Assembly: GCF_040543805.1 (NCBI RefSeq)
Contig: NZ_JBEUMS010000003.1
Span: 310,001-374,000, forward strand
Direction: 5' to 3'
From: Arcicella rosea
Lineage (GTDB): Bacteria > Bacteroidota > Bacteroidia > Cytophagales > Spirosomataceae
Length of the DNA stretch: 64,000 nucleotides
Shown: in pieces, positions 43,062 to 51,931 of the stretch
How the letters are laid out: each line of letters begins with the position of its first letter
Position numbering within the stretch: position 1 is the stretch's first letter
Program-made: the position numbers and the translations under genes
Notes under the pieces: generated by a model
The model's input: only the letters and a program-made list of their open reading frames with translations
What the model was told of the DNA's origin: nothing
The model's database searches: none

Positions 43062-43538
43062 ATGTCTTCAGCACATAAAAATTTAAGTATTTTTTCCACT
43101 GAAAACTTACCAGATGTAAGTGATAAAAAATTTGCAATGGTAGTAGCAGAGTGGAACGAAGAAGTAACAAATGCACTAGCGGCAGGAGCGCACAAAACAC
43201 TTTTAGCCTACGGAGCAAAAGAAGAAAATGTTATCCGAGTAAACGTTCCTGGTAGTTATGAATTGACTTTTGCAGCACAAAAGATGGCTCAAAAATCAGA
43301 CATTGATGCGGTGATTTGTATTGGCTGTGTAATTCAAGGAGAAACAAAGCATAATGATTATATCAATAATGCTGTAGCTCAAGGACTTACCACTGTTAGT
43401 TTAAAATACGACAAACCTGTTATCTTTGGTGTACTTACTCCAAATACAGAACAACAAGCACTAGACCGTGCAGGAGGAATCCACGGAAATAAAGGCGATG
43501 AAGCAGCCATTACGGCGGTGAAAATGTTGGCGTTTTAA
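43062..43538 (+). CDS. ribH: 6,7-dimethyl-8-ribityllumazine synthase
   Basis: Penultimate enzyme of riboflavin synthesis, condensing the pyrimidine intermediate with dihydroxybutanone phosphate. The 158-residue protein shows the family motifs FAMVVAEWNEEVTNALAAGA, NVPGSYELTFAAQKMA, CIGCVIQGETKHNDYI with the catalytic histidine, and VIFGVLTPNTEQQALDRAGG. Length and motifs are normal; it would assemble as a pentamer or 60-mer shell. Other rib genes are not in the window. Confidence 0.97.
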   Translation: MSSAHKNLSIFSTENLPDVSDKKFAMVVAEWNEEVTNALAAGAHKTLLAYGAKEENVIRVNVPGSYELTFAAQKMAQKSDIDAVICIGCVIQGETKHNDYINNAVAQGLTTVSLKYDKPVIFGVLTPNTEQQALDRAGGIHGNKGDEAAITAVKMLAF

Positions 43539-43613
43539 AGAGTATGTGTGTTTTTATAATCAAGGCATAAGATTGATTCTGTTTTTATTATTCACATTAA
43601 TTAAATCGAAATT

Positions 43614-43838
43614 ATGGTACCTGCTCAAAAACTCACGAATCTTCAATTAGAATTAGTAAAGTTGTTTAGCTACAAAATTGCTGATAGTCAATTAATTGAA
43701 ATTAAACTGTTACTTGGCAATTACTTTGCTGAGAAAGCAAGTGAAGAAATGGACAAACTGTGGGATGAAAATAACTGGACTGAAGATACAATGAAAGAAT
43801 GGGCAAACGAACATCTAAGAACGCCTTATGAATCATGA
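43614..43838 (+). CDS. Putative antitoxin of a PIN-toxin module
   Basis: A 74-residue mostly helical, acidic protein (LTNLQLELVKLFSYKIADSQ, then DKLWDENNWTEDTMKEWANEHL). No DNA-binding fold is obvious. It is called an antitoxin because its stop overlaps the start of the PIN toxin gene by 4 nt (ATGA), the classic arrangement, and because its acidic tail (NEHLRTPYES) could plug the toxin active site. The same N-terminal style is seen in small uncharacterised antitoxins of Bacteroidota and cyanobacteria. It lies between ribH and lysC. Confidence 0.7.
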   Translation: MVPAQKLTNLQLELVKLFSYKIADSQLIEIKLLLGNYFAEKASEEMDKLWDENNWTEDTMKEWANEHLRTPYES

Positions 43839-44248
43839 GAATTATCTTAGATACAAATGTTTTACTCGTTTCAATTGGAAAAAAGTCTCAGTATAGACCT
43901 ATTTTTGATGCATTTCTAAAACAGAAGTTTACTCTTATTATTAGTAATGATTTACTGCTAGAATATGCTGAAATCATTGAGCAAAAGACAAATACTTTTA
44001 TTGCAGACAACATCATTGAAATGTTGCTTGCACAGCCAAATGTAGAAAAAAATGAGATTTTCTTTAAATGGGGACTTTTAGAAAATGATTATGACGACAA
44101 CAAGTTTGTAGATACAGCAATAGTCGGAAATGTAGATTTTATCGTCACGAATGATAAGCATTTCAACTCATTAAAAGACATTGATTTTCCCAAAGTAGAA
44201 ATCATCGACATAGATACTTTTTTAGAAAAAATTAAAAATATTATTTAA
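43835..44248 (+). CDS. PIN-domain toxin
   Basis: A 137-residue PIN-fold ribonuclease-like protein of the class annotated as toxin-antitoxin toxin component, PIN family. The acidic residues that bind magnesium are visible: D6 in ILDTNVLL, E43, D93 (with D88) in YDDNKFVDTA, and D107 in FIVTNDKHF. VapC-like toxins cut tRNA or rRNA and are held inactive by the partner. It overlaps the antitoxin gene by 4 nt and ends 19 bp before lysC. The fast run into lysC makes read-through between the module and lysC possible. Confidence 0.88.
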   Translation: MRIILDTNVLLVSIGKKSQYRPIFDAFLKQKFTLIISNDLLLEYAEIIEQKTNTFIADNIIEMLLAQPNVEKNEIFFKWGLLENDYDDNKFVDTAIVGNVDFIVTNDKHFNSLKDIDFPKVEIIDIDTFLEKIKNII

Positions 44249-44267
44249 GAAAACAATCGTTTAGAAA

Positions 44268-45626
44268 ATGCAAGTATGGAAATTTGGGGGAACTTCCGTT
44301 GGGAAGCCCGAGCGAATGCACTCAATTAAAAATTTGATTACTGAAGATGGTAATCGTAAAATTGTCGTTTTGTCTGCCCTTTCGGGTACTACAAACGCTT
44401 TGATTTCTATCGGAGAATCCCTAAAAGCAAATAATGATGCAGAAGCAACTCTGAAAATCAATGAGTTGTATGCTCACTATGAATCTTTTATCAAGGAGCT
44501 TTATAGTACAGAAACGGGTTATGCAGAAGGAAAAGCAATCATTGAAAAAGAGTTTTCGTTCATTCGTTCTTTAGTAAATATCAAACCATTTTCGGTAAAA
44601 CAAGAAAAAGAAATCGTAGCAGAAGGTGAATTGCTTTCTACCCAAATGTTTGAAGCATACTTGCGTGAAGAAGGTGTAAGTGCTGCCTTATTGCCTGCTT
44701 TAGACTTTATGTTGATTGATGCCGACAATGAGCCAGTTTTGAAATTTACTGAAGAAAATTTAGGTTCAATTTTATCTCAATTAACAGACAAGCAAATATT
44801 CATTACTCAAGGTTTTATTTGCAGAAACCCTCGTGGAGAAGTTGATAACTTGAAGCGTGGTGGTTCTGATTATACAGCCTCATTAATTGGCGGTGCTATC
44901 GTGGCAGAAGAAGTACAAATCTGGACCGACATCGACGGAATGCACAACAACGACCCACGAATCGTAAAGAAAACTTTCCCAATTCGTGAGTTGACTTTTG
45001 AAGAAGCAGCAGAATTAGCGTATTTCGGTGCAAAAATTTTACACCCAAGTACTATTACTCCTGCCAAAATGAAAGGTGTTCCTGTTCGTTTAAAAAACAC
45101 GATGGAACCAGCAGCTTATGGTACTTTGATTGCCGATAAAACATCTGACCGTGAAATTAAAGCCATTGCTGCCAAAGATAATTTAACAGCTATTTACATT
45201 CACTCAACCAGAATGTTGAATGCCTATGGTTTTTTGCGTAGAGTATTTGAAGTATTTGAAAAATACAAAACGCCAGTTGATATGATTACAACTTCGGAAG
45301 TATCCGTTTCTGTAACCATTGATAACGACGAACATTTAGAAGAAATCATGGCAGAATTACGCCAATTCGCTGATTTAGAAGAATGTGATAAAGACCAAAC
45401 TATCGTTTGTATCGTAGGAAATTTCTCTGCCGACAAAGAAGGAATTGCCTTAAAAGTATTAGAAGCCATGAAAAACATTCCAATCAGAATGATTTGTTAC
45501 GGAGCTTCCGAGCATAATATTACTTTGTTGATTCATGGCAAAAACAAAGCTGCGGCTTTGAATGCTTTGAACGAACGTTGCTTTTTATATGAAGATGCGA
45601 TGAAAGAAATTTTCTCCGCTCCTTAA
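44268..45626 (+). CDS. lysC: Aspartate kinase (monofunctional)
   Basis: Phosphorylates aspartate, opening the pathway to lysine, threonine, methionine and diaminopimelate. The 452-residue protein starts with the kinase signature KFGGTSVGK. It contains RGGSDYTASLIGG and WTDIDGMHNNDPRIV, typical of the aspartokinase catalytic domain. Two ACT domains follow (about 300-450), where lysine or threonine feedback would act. It is not fused to homoserine dehydrogenase. A terminator follows and toxin-antitoxin pairs flank the gene on both sides. Confidence 0.95.
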   Translation: MQVWKFGGTSVGKPERMHSIKNLITEDGNRKIVVLSALSGTTNALISIGESLKANNDAEATLKINELYAHYESFIKELYSTETGYAEGKAIIEKEFSFIRSLVNIKPFSVKQEKEIVAEGELLSTQMFEAYLREEGVSAALLPALDFMLIDADNEPVLKFTEENLGSILSQLTDKQIFITQGFICRNPRGEVDNLKRGGSDYTASLIGGAIVAEEVQIWTDIDGMHNNDPRIVKKTFPIRELTFEEAAELAYFGAKILHPSTITPAKMKGVPVRLKNTMEPAAYGTLIADKTSDREIKAIAAKDNLTAIYIHSTRMLNAYGFLRRVFEVFEKYKTPVDMITTSEVSVSVTIDNDEHLEEIMAELRQFADLEECDKDQTIVCIVGNFSADKEGIALKVLEAMKNIPIRMICYGASEHNITLLIHGKNKAAALNALNERCFLYEDAMKEIFSAP

Positions 45627-45643
45627 TAATAACGACATCGCTG

Positions 45644-45688
45644 AATAGCCGTGTTGTGAAACCTGTTTCCAGCACGGCTATTTTTTTT
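45644..45688 (+). terminator. Terminator after lysC
   Basis: A 10-bp stem AATAGCCGTG/CACGGCTATT (45644-45653 with 45673-45682) with an inner GAAA/TTTC pairing and a run of eight T residues. Confidence 0.9.
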
Positions 45689-45695
45689 ATCTTTG
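45688..45695 (+). promoter_or_regulatory. Possible -7 element of the second toxin-antitoxin pair
   Basis: TATCTTTG matches TAnnTTTG and follows directly on the T tract of the lysC terminator; the leader would be about 15-20 nt. TTTC at 45666-45669, inside the terminator loop, may serve as the -33 box. Confidence 0.4.
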
Positions 45696-45716
45696 TGGAA
45701 ATAAATTTTATACGTC

Positions 45717-45962
45717 ATGAAAGCATTATCAGTAAATATTCCTGATGGAATTTATCTTGCATTCACGAATGCTTCTGAAAAGGAAAAAGAATCGGCTATG
45801 ATAGCCATTGAAAATCTCCTAAAAATAAGATTCGTAGATTCTTTAAATCAAAACTTGTTAGAAAGCTCCGACGCTTTAAGACAAGAATCCTCCCAAAATG
45901 GATTAACGAATCAAATGCTTGATGAGCTTTTAAAAGAAATTGATAATGAATCACGTTCATAA
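45717..45962 (+). CDS. Putative antitoxin of the second PIN-toxin module
   Basis: An 81-residue acidic helical protein (EKEKESAMIAIENLLKIRF, and DALRQESSQNGLTNQMLDELLKEID at the end). It resembles small antitoxins whose N-terminus is a short beta strand (MKALSVNIPDGIYLAFT) and whose C-terminus binds the toxin. It has no family that I recognise. It is called an antitoxin because its last 17 nt overlap the start of a PIN toxin gene. It follows lysC and its terminator, and shares no clear sequence with the first antitoxin at 43614. Confidence 0.7.
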   Translation: MKALSVNIPDGIYLAFTNASEKEKESAMIAIENLLKIRFVDSLNQNLLESSDALRQESSQNGLTNQMLDELLKEIDNESRS

Positions 45963-46371
45963 ATTCGTGTTTGACACCAATACACTTTTAAGTGCTGTTA
46001 TTTCACCTGATGGAAAAAGTATTACAGCACAAGCATATCAAAAGGCACTTGGCAATGGAGTTTTATTGGCTTCTGAAGAAACTTTTGCAGAACTTGTCGA
46101 TGTACTTTTTCGCAGAAAATTTGATAAATACCTCAGTGACGAAACTCGATTTGGTTTTTTAAGTAGTTTTAGAAAAGCAGCACTTTGGATTCAAATTGAA
46201 AACCCTGTTTTTGATTGTAGAGATTCAAAGGATAACAAATTTTTATCTCTTGCCATAGCAGCTAAAGCAAATTTTATCATTACGGGCGATGAAGATTTAT
46301 TGGTGCTTCATCCATACCAACAAATTCCAATACTTAATGCAAGACAATTTTGTGAGTTAGATATAGAATAA
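45946..46371 (+). CDS. Second PIN-domain toxin
   Basis: A 141-residue PIN protein. The ATG at 45946 (MNHVHKFVFDTNTLL) is preferred over the TTG at 45940. The acidic catalytic set includes D10 in FVFDTNTLLSA, a glutamate in SEETFAELVDVL, D-rich DCRDSKDNKFLSLA, and ITGDEDLL. DTNTLLSA...F...DSKDNKFLSLA is the pattern of the PIN toxin family often annotated as toxin-antitoxin toxin component. It differs in sequence from the first PIN toxin, so this is not a recent duplication. It ends 4 bp before the serS start codon. Confidence 0.88.
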   Translation: MNHVHKFVFDTNTLLSAVISPDGKSITAQAYQKALGNGVLLASEETFAELVDVLFRRKFDKYLSDETRFGFLSSFRKAALWIQIENPVFDCRDSKDNKFLSLAIAAKANFIITGDEDLLVLHPYQQIPILNARQFCELDIE

Positions 46372-46375
46372 ACTT

Positions 46376-47647
46376 ATGTTACAAATACAACAAATTAAAG
46401 AAAACAAAGCCACTACAATTGAAGGCTTGAAACGCAAATACTTCAAAGACGCCGAAGAAATTGTTGAGAAAGTATTAGTTTTAGACGAGAAACGTCGTGA
46501 AACACAAGTTGAGTTAGATACAACTTTAGCCAAATCGAACGCCTTAGCCAAAGAAATTGGGGGCTTGATGAAAGCTGGTAAAAAAGAAGAAGCTGAAACG
46601 GCTAAAGCCGAAACCAGTGCTTTGAAAGTTCGTTCTAAGGAGTTAGAAGAAGTTTTGAAAAGTACCGAAGCTGAATTATATGAAGTATTGGTTACATTGC
46701 CAAACTTGCCTCATAGCAGTGTTCCTGCTGGTAAAACACCAGAAGAAAATGAAGTAGTTTTAGAAAATGGAACAATTCCTACTTTACCAGAAAATGTACA
46801 ACCTCACTGGGATTTAATTAAAAAATACGACATCATAGATTTTGAATTAGGTAACAAAATTACGGGTGCAGGTTTCCCTGTTTACAAAGGAAAAGGTGCA
46901 AGAATTCAACGTGCTTTGATTAATTTTTTCTTAGATGAAGCTATCAATGCGGGTTATACAGAAATTCAACCGCCAATTTTAATCAATAAAGAATCTGGTT
47001 TTGGAACAGGTCAATTGCCTGATAAAGACGGACAAATGTATCATGCTACCGAAGATGATTTGTTCTTGATTCCTACCGCAGAAGTACCTATTACCAATAT
47101 GTACCGTGATGTGATTTTACAAGAAACCGATTTACCAATTAAAAATGCTGGTTATACGCCTTGTTTCCGCCGTGAAGCAGGTTCTTGGGGAGCTCACGTT
47201 CGTGGTTTGAATCGTTTACATCAGTTTGATAAAATTGAGATTGTTCGTATCGAAAAGCCTGAGAATTCTTACGCAGCTTTAGAGGAAATGTCTTTACATG
47301 TACAAAGTATTCTTCAAAAATTAGAATTGCCTTACCGAGTATTACGTTTATGTGGCGGAGATATGAGCTTTACGTCTGCCCTTACTTACGATATGGAAGT
47401 TTGGTCTGCCGCCCAAGGTCGTTGGTTAGAAGTAAGTTCTGTTTCAAATTTTGAGACCTATCAAGCCAACCGTTTGAAATTAAGAATGAAAACCGAAGGG
47501 AAATCTCAGTTATTACATACACTCAATGGCTCAGCTTTAGCTTTACCACGTATTTTAGCAGCGATTCTTGAAAACAATCAAACTGAAACAGGTATCAAAA
47601 TTCCAAAAGTACTTGTTCCTTATTGTGGTTTTGAAGAGATTGCTTAA
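46376..47647 (+). CDS. serS: Seryl-tRNA synthetase
   Basis: Class II aminoacyl-tRNA synthetase that loads serine (and selenocysteine precursors) on tRNA. The 423-residue protein has the N-terminal long antiparallel coiled coil (about 30-105) that grips the tRNA variable arm, and the catalytic core with motif 2 FRREAGSWGAHVRGLNRLHQFDKIE and motif 3 LNGSALALPRILAAILENNQ (both cited in part: FRREAGSWGAH and GSALALPRILAAIL). Start at TTATG context 4 bp after the PIN toxin gene is close enough for cotranscription with the second toxin module. Confidence 0.97.
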   Translation: MLQIQQIKENKATTIEGLKRKYFKDAEEIVEKVLVLDEKRRETQVELDTTLAKSNALAKEIGGLMKAGKKEEAETAKAETSALKVRSKELEEVLKSTEAELYEVLVTLPNLPHSSVPAGKTPEENEVVLENGTIPTLPENVQPHWDLIKKYDIIDFELGNKITGAGFPVYKGKGARIQRALINFFLDEAINAGYTEIQPPILINKESGFGTGQLPDKDGQMYHATEDDLFLIPTAEVPITNMYRDVILQETDLPIKNAGYTPCFRREAGSWGAHVRGLNRLHQFDKIEIVRIEKPENSYAALEEMSLHVQSILQKLELPYRVLRLCGGDMSFTSALTYDMEVWSAAQGRWLEVSSVSNFETYQANRLKLRMKTEGKSQLLHTLNGSALALPRILAAILENNQTETGIKIPKVLVPYCGFEEIA

Positions 47648-47673
47648 CATAAATATTTTTCGCATTACCTTTT

Positions 47674-47709
47674 TATAGTCATGATTTACAAAAAATAATC
47701 ATGACTATA
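47674..47709. promoter_or_regulatory. Perfect 13-bp inverted repeat upstream of the LytTR regulator
   Basis: TATAGTCATGATT (47674-47686) and its exact reverse complement AATCATGACTATA (47697-47709) are separated by 10 nt. There is no T tract after it on the plus strand, so it may be a weak serS terminator, an operator for the regulator, or both. Confidence 0.6.
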
Positions 47710-47763
47710 AATCTATAATATAAGCCCTTACTTACCTTAATTAATCTACTTGAACCTAAACGT

Positions 47764-48483
47764 ATGAAAACCCTCCGTTGCATTGTTCTTGAAGATGAAG
47801 AACCTGCCCAAAACCTCATTAAAAACTATTTATCACGAATTTCGTCGATAGAACTCCTTCAAGTGTTTGATAACGCCCTTGAAGCCTCCAATTTTTTAAC
47901 CCACCAAACTGTTGATTTAATCATTACTGATATTTCAATGCCTCATTTATCTGGGCTAGATTTTATCAGGATGCTCTCACCAAGTCCACACGTAATCATT
48001 ATGACAGCCCATGCTGATTATGCCTTAGAAAGCTATGATTTGGATGTAATTGATTATCTGAAAAAGCCAATCTCATTCGATAGATTTAAAAAATCTATCG
48101 AAAAAGTTGAACGTTTATACAGTGCTACAAACAATGAAGACAGTCATAATTCTTCAGACACTATGGTGTATGTAAAAGAAGGCAGTAAAATGATAAAGGT
48201 AAATTTCAATGAAATTATTTATGTAGAAGGGTTAAGAGATTATATCAAAATCATTACTGATAACGAACGACCAATTATCACACATATTACCATGAAAAAG
48301 ATGGTAGAGATTCTTCCTCCTCAAAGTTTTATGAGGGTACACAAATCTTATATCATCGCTACCGACAAAATATCTGCCATTGATGGAAGTAACAGTTTGA
48401 TAGAACTCAAAAACAACGTAATGATACCTATGGGACAAAACTATAAAGAAACCCTAATGAGTAAGATAAAACCTATTAATTAA
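47764..48483 (+). CDS. LytTR-family response regulator
   Basis: A 239-residue two-component regulator. The receiver domain (about 1-120) has the acidic pocket E10 and D11, the phosphoacceptor D56 in DLIITDISMP, a conserved threonine in IIMTAHADYAL, and K in YLKKPI. The LytTR DNA-binding domain (about 135-239) shows MVYVKEGSKMIKV, IIYVEGLRDYIKI and FMRVHKSYII. LytTR regulators act as dimers on direct repeats and often control surface or export genes. It is followed by four histidine kinase genes, the first only 1 nt downstream of the stop. Confidence 0.95.
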   Translation: MKTLRCIVLEDEEPAQNLIKNYLSRISSIELLQVFDNALEASNFLTHQTVDLIITDISMPHLSGLDFIRMLSPSPHVIIMTAHADYALESYDLDVIDYLKKPISFDRFKKSIEKVERLYSATNNEDSHNSSDTMVYVKEGSKMIKVNFNEIIYVEGLRDYIKIITDNERPIITHITMKKMVEILPPQSFMRVHKSYIIATDKISAIDGSNSLIELKNNVMIPMGQNYKETLMSKIKPIN

Positions 48484-48484
48484 C

Positions 48485-49585
48485 ATGGAAAAAATTACAG
48501 AGTTATTTTTAAAAATTTATCCTATTGAGGGGGTATCCATTAAGAGAAGAATTTTACTGCATTGTGTTTTTTGGGTGGTAATGTTTATGGGCTTGTGGAA
48601 AGTATGGACGATACCCGCTTCAGATTTAAGGTACAATTTCATAACTGTCTTGTACTTTGTAGTTCTTAATATGATTTATTTCTATCTATTAATGTATAAA
48701 ATAATTCCCCTCTGGGAAAATGATTATCAGCATAAATATTTAGCTACAATCATAAGTATCATTATACTCATTGCTAGTATTGTAATTATTTTTCGTATTA
48801 GGGTTCAATTTATTTTTGATAATCATTTGATAAAAGATACTAAAACAAACCTTATACATTTGGAAAAAAAATTCAAAGACTATCTGTATCTTTTTAAATA
48901 TCCTAAGTTTCTTTTTGCAGCCATACTTGGAAGCTTACTTAACACCTTACCTGCATTCTCTATCAAACTCACTCATTCTCTAATCAAAAGTATTTCTGAA
49001 AAAAAGCAAACAGAAATTGACTACCTTAGAACTCAAATTAATCCTCACTTTTTAACAAATACCCTTAATAATATTTATAGTCTTTCTATTACGGATGATA
49101 AACGGAATAGTGATGCCATTCTATCTTTATCTAGTTTATTAGATTATGTACTTTATGAATCGAATAAACCAACTATTAGCTTAGAAAAAGAAGTGTATTT
49201 TCTCTCTAATTTTATTGAGTTAGAAAAAATGAGAAATACAAAAAGGCTACAAGTAAACTTTGAAATAGAAGGTGATATTCGTGGAAATATTCCTCCAATG
49301 ATACTTATTACCTTTGTAGAGAATGCCTTCAAACACTGCATTGGAGATTTATATTCAAACTGCTTTATCAAAATATTCCTCAGAGTTGATGATGATAATC
49401 TATATTTTGAAGTAGAAAATAGCAAATCTAACCTATCTATCAATAATCAAAGAAAAATATTCGGTGGTATTGGGCTAAATAATGTAAAAAAACGTTTAGC
49501 AAATCTTTTTCCTAGCACTCATTTTCTTCAAATAGCAAACCAAGAGAATCAATTCATAATTAAACTACAATTAAAACTGTTTTAA
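48485..49585 (+). CDS. LytS-type histidine kinase, tandem copy 1
   Basis: A 366-residue membrane sensor kinase of the LytS/YehU kind, probably partner of the upstream regulator. About four membrane segments (around 28-40, 52-72, 86-104 and 142-160) are followed by the His_kinase domain with phosphoacceptor H188 in QINPHFLTNTLNN, and a HATPase domain with N-box FVENAFKHCIG (E279, N280) and G-box GGIGLNN. The usual QINPHFLFN is here QINPHFLTN. The start codon lies 1 nt after the regulator stop. It is the most diverged of the four copies in its catalytic half, yet still very close to the others. Confidence 0.93.
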   Translation: MEKITELFLKIYPIEGVSIKRRILLHCVFWVVMFMGLWKVWTIPASDLRYNFITVLYFVVLNMIYFYLLMYKIIPLWENDYQHKYLATIISIIILIASIVIIFRIRVQFIFDNHLIKDTKTNLIHLEKKFKDYLYLFKYPKFLFAAILGSLLNTLPAFSIKLTHSLIKSISEKKQTEIDYLRTQINPHFLTNTLNNIYSLSITDDKRNSDAILSLSSLLDYVLYESNKPTISLEKEVYFLSNFIELEKMRNTKRLQVNFEIEGDIRGNIPPMILITFVENAFKHCIGDLYSNCFIKIFLRVDDDNLYFEVENSKSNLSINNQRKIFGGIGLNNVKKRLANLFPSTHFLQIANQENQFIIKLQLKLF

Positions 49586-49627
49586 AAGACTATAATTAAA
49601 CTACAATGAGTATCCCTTTTAATTAAT

Positions 49628-50728
49628 ATGGAAAATATTGCCAAATTATTTTTAAAAATATATCCTCTTGAACGAGTATCTGTTAAGAGAAGAATTTTAT
49701 TGCATTGTATATTTTGGGGGGTAATGTTTGTTGGCTTGTGGCATACCTTTGGAAATTCCTTAGCAGGTATTGGTTACAATTTTATTACGGCTTCTTATTT
49801 ATTAATTCTTAATATAATCTATTTCTACACAATAACTTATATTATCGTTCCACTATGGTCAAATTATAATAAGTATAAATATATTACTACTACTTTATAT
49901 ATTTCTGCATTAATCTTAAGTTTGTCTATACTTTTTTATATTAGAGCTCAATTTATTTTTGATAATGATTTGTTAAAAGATACTAAACTAGACTTTAGAT
50001 ATTTGAAAAGGTTTTACAACGATTATGCTTATTTTTTTAATTCTGGATACTTTATTTCTGGAATACTTGAAATATTTCTTACCGCTTTACCTGCTTTCTT
50101 TATTAAACTTACTCGTTCATTAGCCAAGAGCTTTTCAGAAAAAAAGCAAGTTGAAATTGATTATTTAAGATCTCAAATTAACCCTCACTTTTTAACAAAT
50201 ACACTTAATAATATTTACAGTCTTTCTGTTACGGATGATAAACGGAATAGTGATGCCATTCTATCCTTATCTAGTTTGTTAGATTATGTACTCTATGAGT
50301 CTAATCGACCAACTATCAGCTTAGAAAAGGAAGTGAATTTCTTATCTAATTTTATTGAATTAGAAAAAATGAGGAATACGAAAAGACTACAAGTAAACTT
50401 TGAAGTAGAAGGTGATATTCATGGAAATATTCCTCCAATGATTCTTGTCACTTTTGTGGAGAATGCTTTCAAACACTGCATTGGAGATTTGTACTCAAAC
50501 AGCTTTATCAAAATACTTCTTAAAGTTGATGATGATAAGCTATATTTTGAAGTAGAAAACAGCAAATCGAATTTAACTATCAATAATAATCAAAGAAAAA
50601 CATTTGGTGGTATTGGTTTAACTAATGTAAAAAAAAGATTGACAAACCTTTTTCCTAATACACATTCTCTTCAAATAGAAAATCAAGAGAATCAATTCAT
50701 AATTAAATTACAATTAGGATTAATATAA
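49628..50728 (+). CDS. LytS-type histidine kinase, tandem copy 2
   Basis: A 366-residue paralogue of copy 1. N-terminal leader (LFLKIYPLERVSVKRRILLHC), four predicted membrane segments, then H187 in QINPHFLTN and the same HATPase boxes. By eye, about five residues differ between copies 2 and 3 across the roughly 131 residues that follow H187. The membrane half shows many more differences (LWHTFGNSLAGIGYNF here). It lies 42 bp after copy 1. The upstream spacer is partly a remnant of the copy 1 C-terminal coding end repeated (ATTAAACTACAATTAAA). Confidence 0.93.
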   Translation: MENIAKLFLKIYPLERVSVKRRILLHCIFWGVMFVGLWHTFGNSLAGIGYNFITASYLLILNIIYFYTITYIIVPLWSNYNKYKYITTTLYISALILSLSILFYIRAQFIFDNDLLKDTKLDFRYLKRFYNDYAYFFNSGYFISGILEIFLTALPAFFIKLTRSLAKSFSEKKQVEIDYLRSQINPHFLTNTLNNIYSLSVTDDKRNSDAILSLSSLLDYVLYESNRPTISLEKEVNFLSNFIELEKMRNTKRLQVNFEVEGDIHGNIPPMILVTFVENAFKHCIGDLYSNSFIKILLKVDDDKLYFEVENSKSNLTINNNQRKTFGGIGLTNVKKRLTNLFPNTHSLQIENQENQFIIKLQLGLI

Positions 50729-50781
50729 GGGCTATACAAGTCTCAATAATAGATAAATAAGATTAAACCCTATCAATTATC

Positions 50782-51879
50782 ATGAAAAAAATTGCTGAAT
50801 TATTTTTAAAAATATATCCTCTTGAGGGGGTGTCTGCTAAGAAAAGGGGGTTATTGCATTGTGTTTTTTGGTTAGTGATGTTTATATTTTTGTGGCAAGC
50901 TTTAATGACTCCATTAGCTCCTACAAGCTACAAATTCATTACAACTTCTTATTTAGTAATTCTTGATATAATCTTTTTTTATGTAATAACTTATAGAACT
51001 ATTCCTGCATGGACACAACATCGTAAACATAGATACATCTCTACAATTTTACACATATTTACATTAATTGTAAGTTTATTTATAATTTTTCATATTAGAA
51101 TTCAATATATTTTTGATAATGATATACATAAAGATAGTAAAGTAGACTTTAGTTATATGATTTTATTTTACAATGACTATACATTCCTTTTCAAGTCTGG
51201 CTCCATTTATAGAGCTATTCTTGAAATATTTCTTACCGCCTTGCCTGCATTTTCTATTAAACTCACTCGTTCATTAGCTAAAAATATATCTAAAAAAAAA
51301 CAAATTGAAATTGACTATTTAAGGGCTCAAATCAATCCTCACTTTTTAACCAATACGCTCAATAATATCTACAGTCTTTCTGTTACGGATGATAAACGGA
51401 ATAGTGATGCCATTCTATCTTTATCTAGTTTGTTAGATTATGTACTCTATGAGTCTAATCAACCAACTATCAGCTTAGAAAAGGAAGTGAATTTCTTATC
51501 TAATTTTATTGAGTTAGAAAAAATGAGGAATACGAAAAGACTACAAGTAAACTTTGAAGTAGAAGGGGATATTCATGGGAACATTCCCCCTATGATTCTT
51601 ATTACTTTTGTGGAAAATGCTTTTAAACACTGCATTGGAGATTTGTACTCAAACTGCTTTATCAAAATACTTCTTAAAGTTGATGACAATAAGCTATACT
51701 TTGAGGTAGAAAACAGTAAATCGGACTTAACTACTAATAATCAAAGAAAAACATTTGGTGGTATTGGCTTAGCAAACGTAAAAAAACGATTGATAAACTT
51801 TTTCCCTAATACTCATTCTCTTCAAATAGAAAATCAAAAGCATCTATTCATCGCTAAACTGCAATTAACATTAACCTAA
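50782..51879 (+). CDS. LytS-type histidine kinase, tandem copy 3
   Basis: A 365-residue paralogue with H187 in QINPHFLTN. The catalytic half is almost the same as in copies 2 and 4, while the N-terminal membrane half is distinct (VMFIFLWQALMTPLAPTSYKF). The start lies 53 bp after copy 2. The spacers before copies 3 and 4 share a near-identical block: GGCTATACAAG, then AATAAGATTAAAC and CTATCAA just upstream of the ATG. This shows that whole units were duplicated. Function is inferred from the family; substrate or signal is unknown. Confidence 0.93.
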   Translation: MKKIAELFLKIYPLEGVSAKKRGLLHCVFWLVMFIFLWQALMTPLAPTSYKFITTSYLVILDIIFFYVITYRTIPAWTQHRKHRYISTILHIFTLIVSLFIIFHIRIQYIFDNDIHKDSKVDFSYMILFYNDYTFLFKSGSIYRAILEIFLTALPAFSIKLTRSLAKNISKKKQIEIDYLRAQINPHFLTNTLNNIYSLSVTDDKRNSDAILSLSSLLDYVLYESNQPTISLEKEVNFLSNFIELEKMRNTKRLQVNFEVEGDIHGNIPPMILITFVENAFKHCIGDLYSNCFIKILLKVDDNKLYFEVENSKSDLTTNNQRKTFGGIGLANVKKRLINFFPNTHSLQIENQKHLFIAKLQLTLT

Positions 51880-51931
51880 AGGCTATACAAGACCTGATAA
51901 TGAATAAATAAGATTAAACCTATCAAGTAAC

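Noticed and set aside
43614..46371. A recent duplication of one toxin-antitoxin module around lysC
   Set aside because: The two PIN toxins and the two antitoxins show no close sequence similarity to each other, so they look like separate acquisitions.
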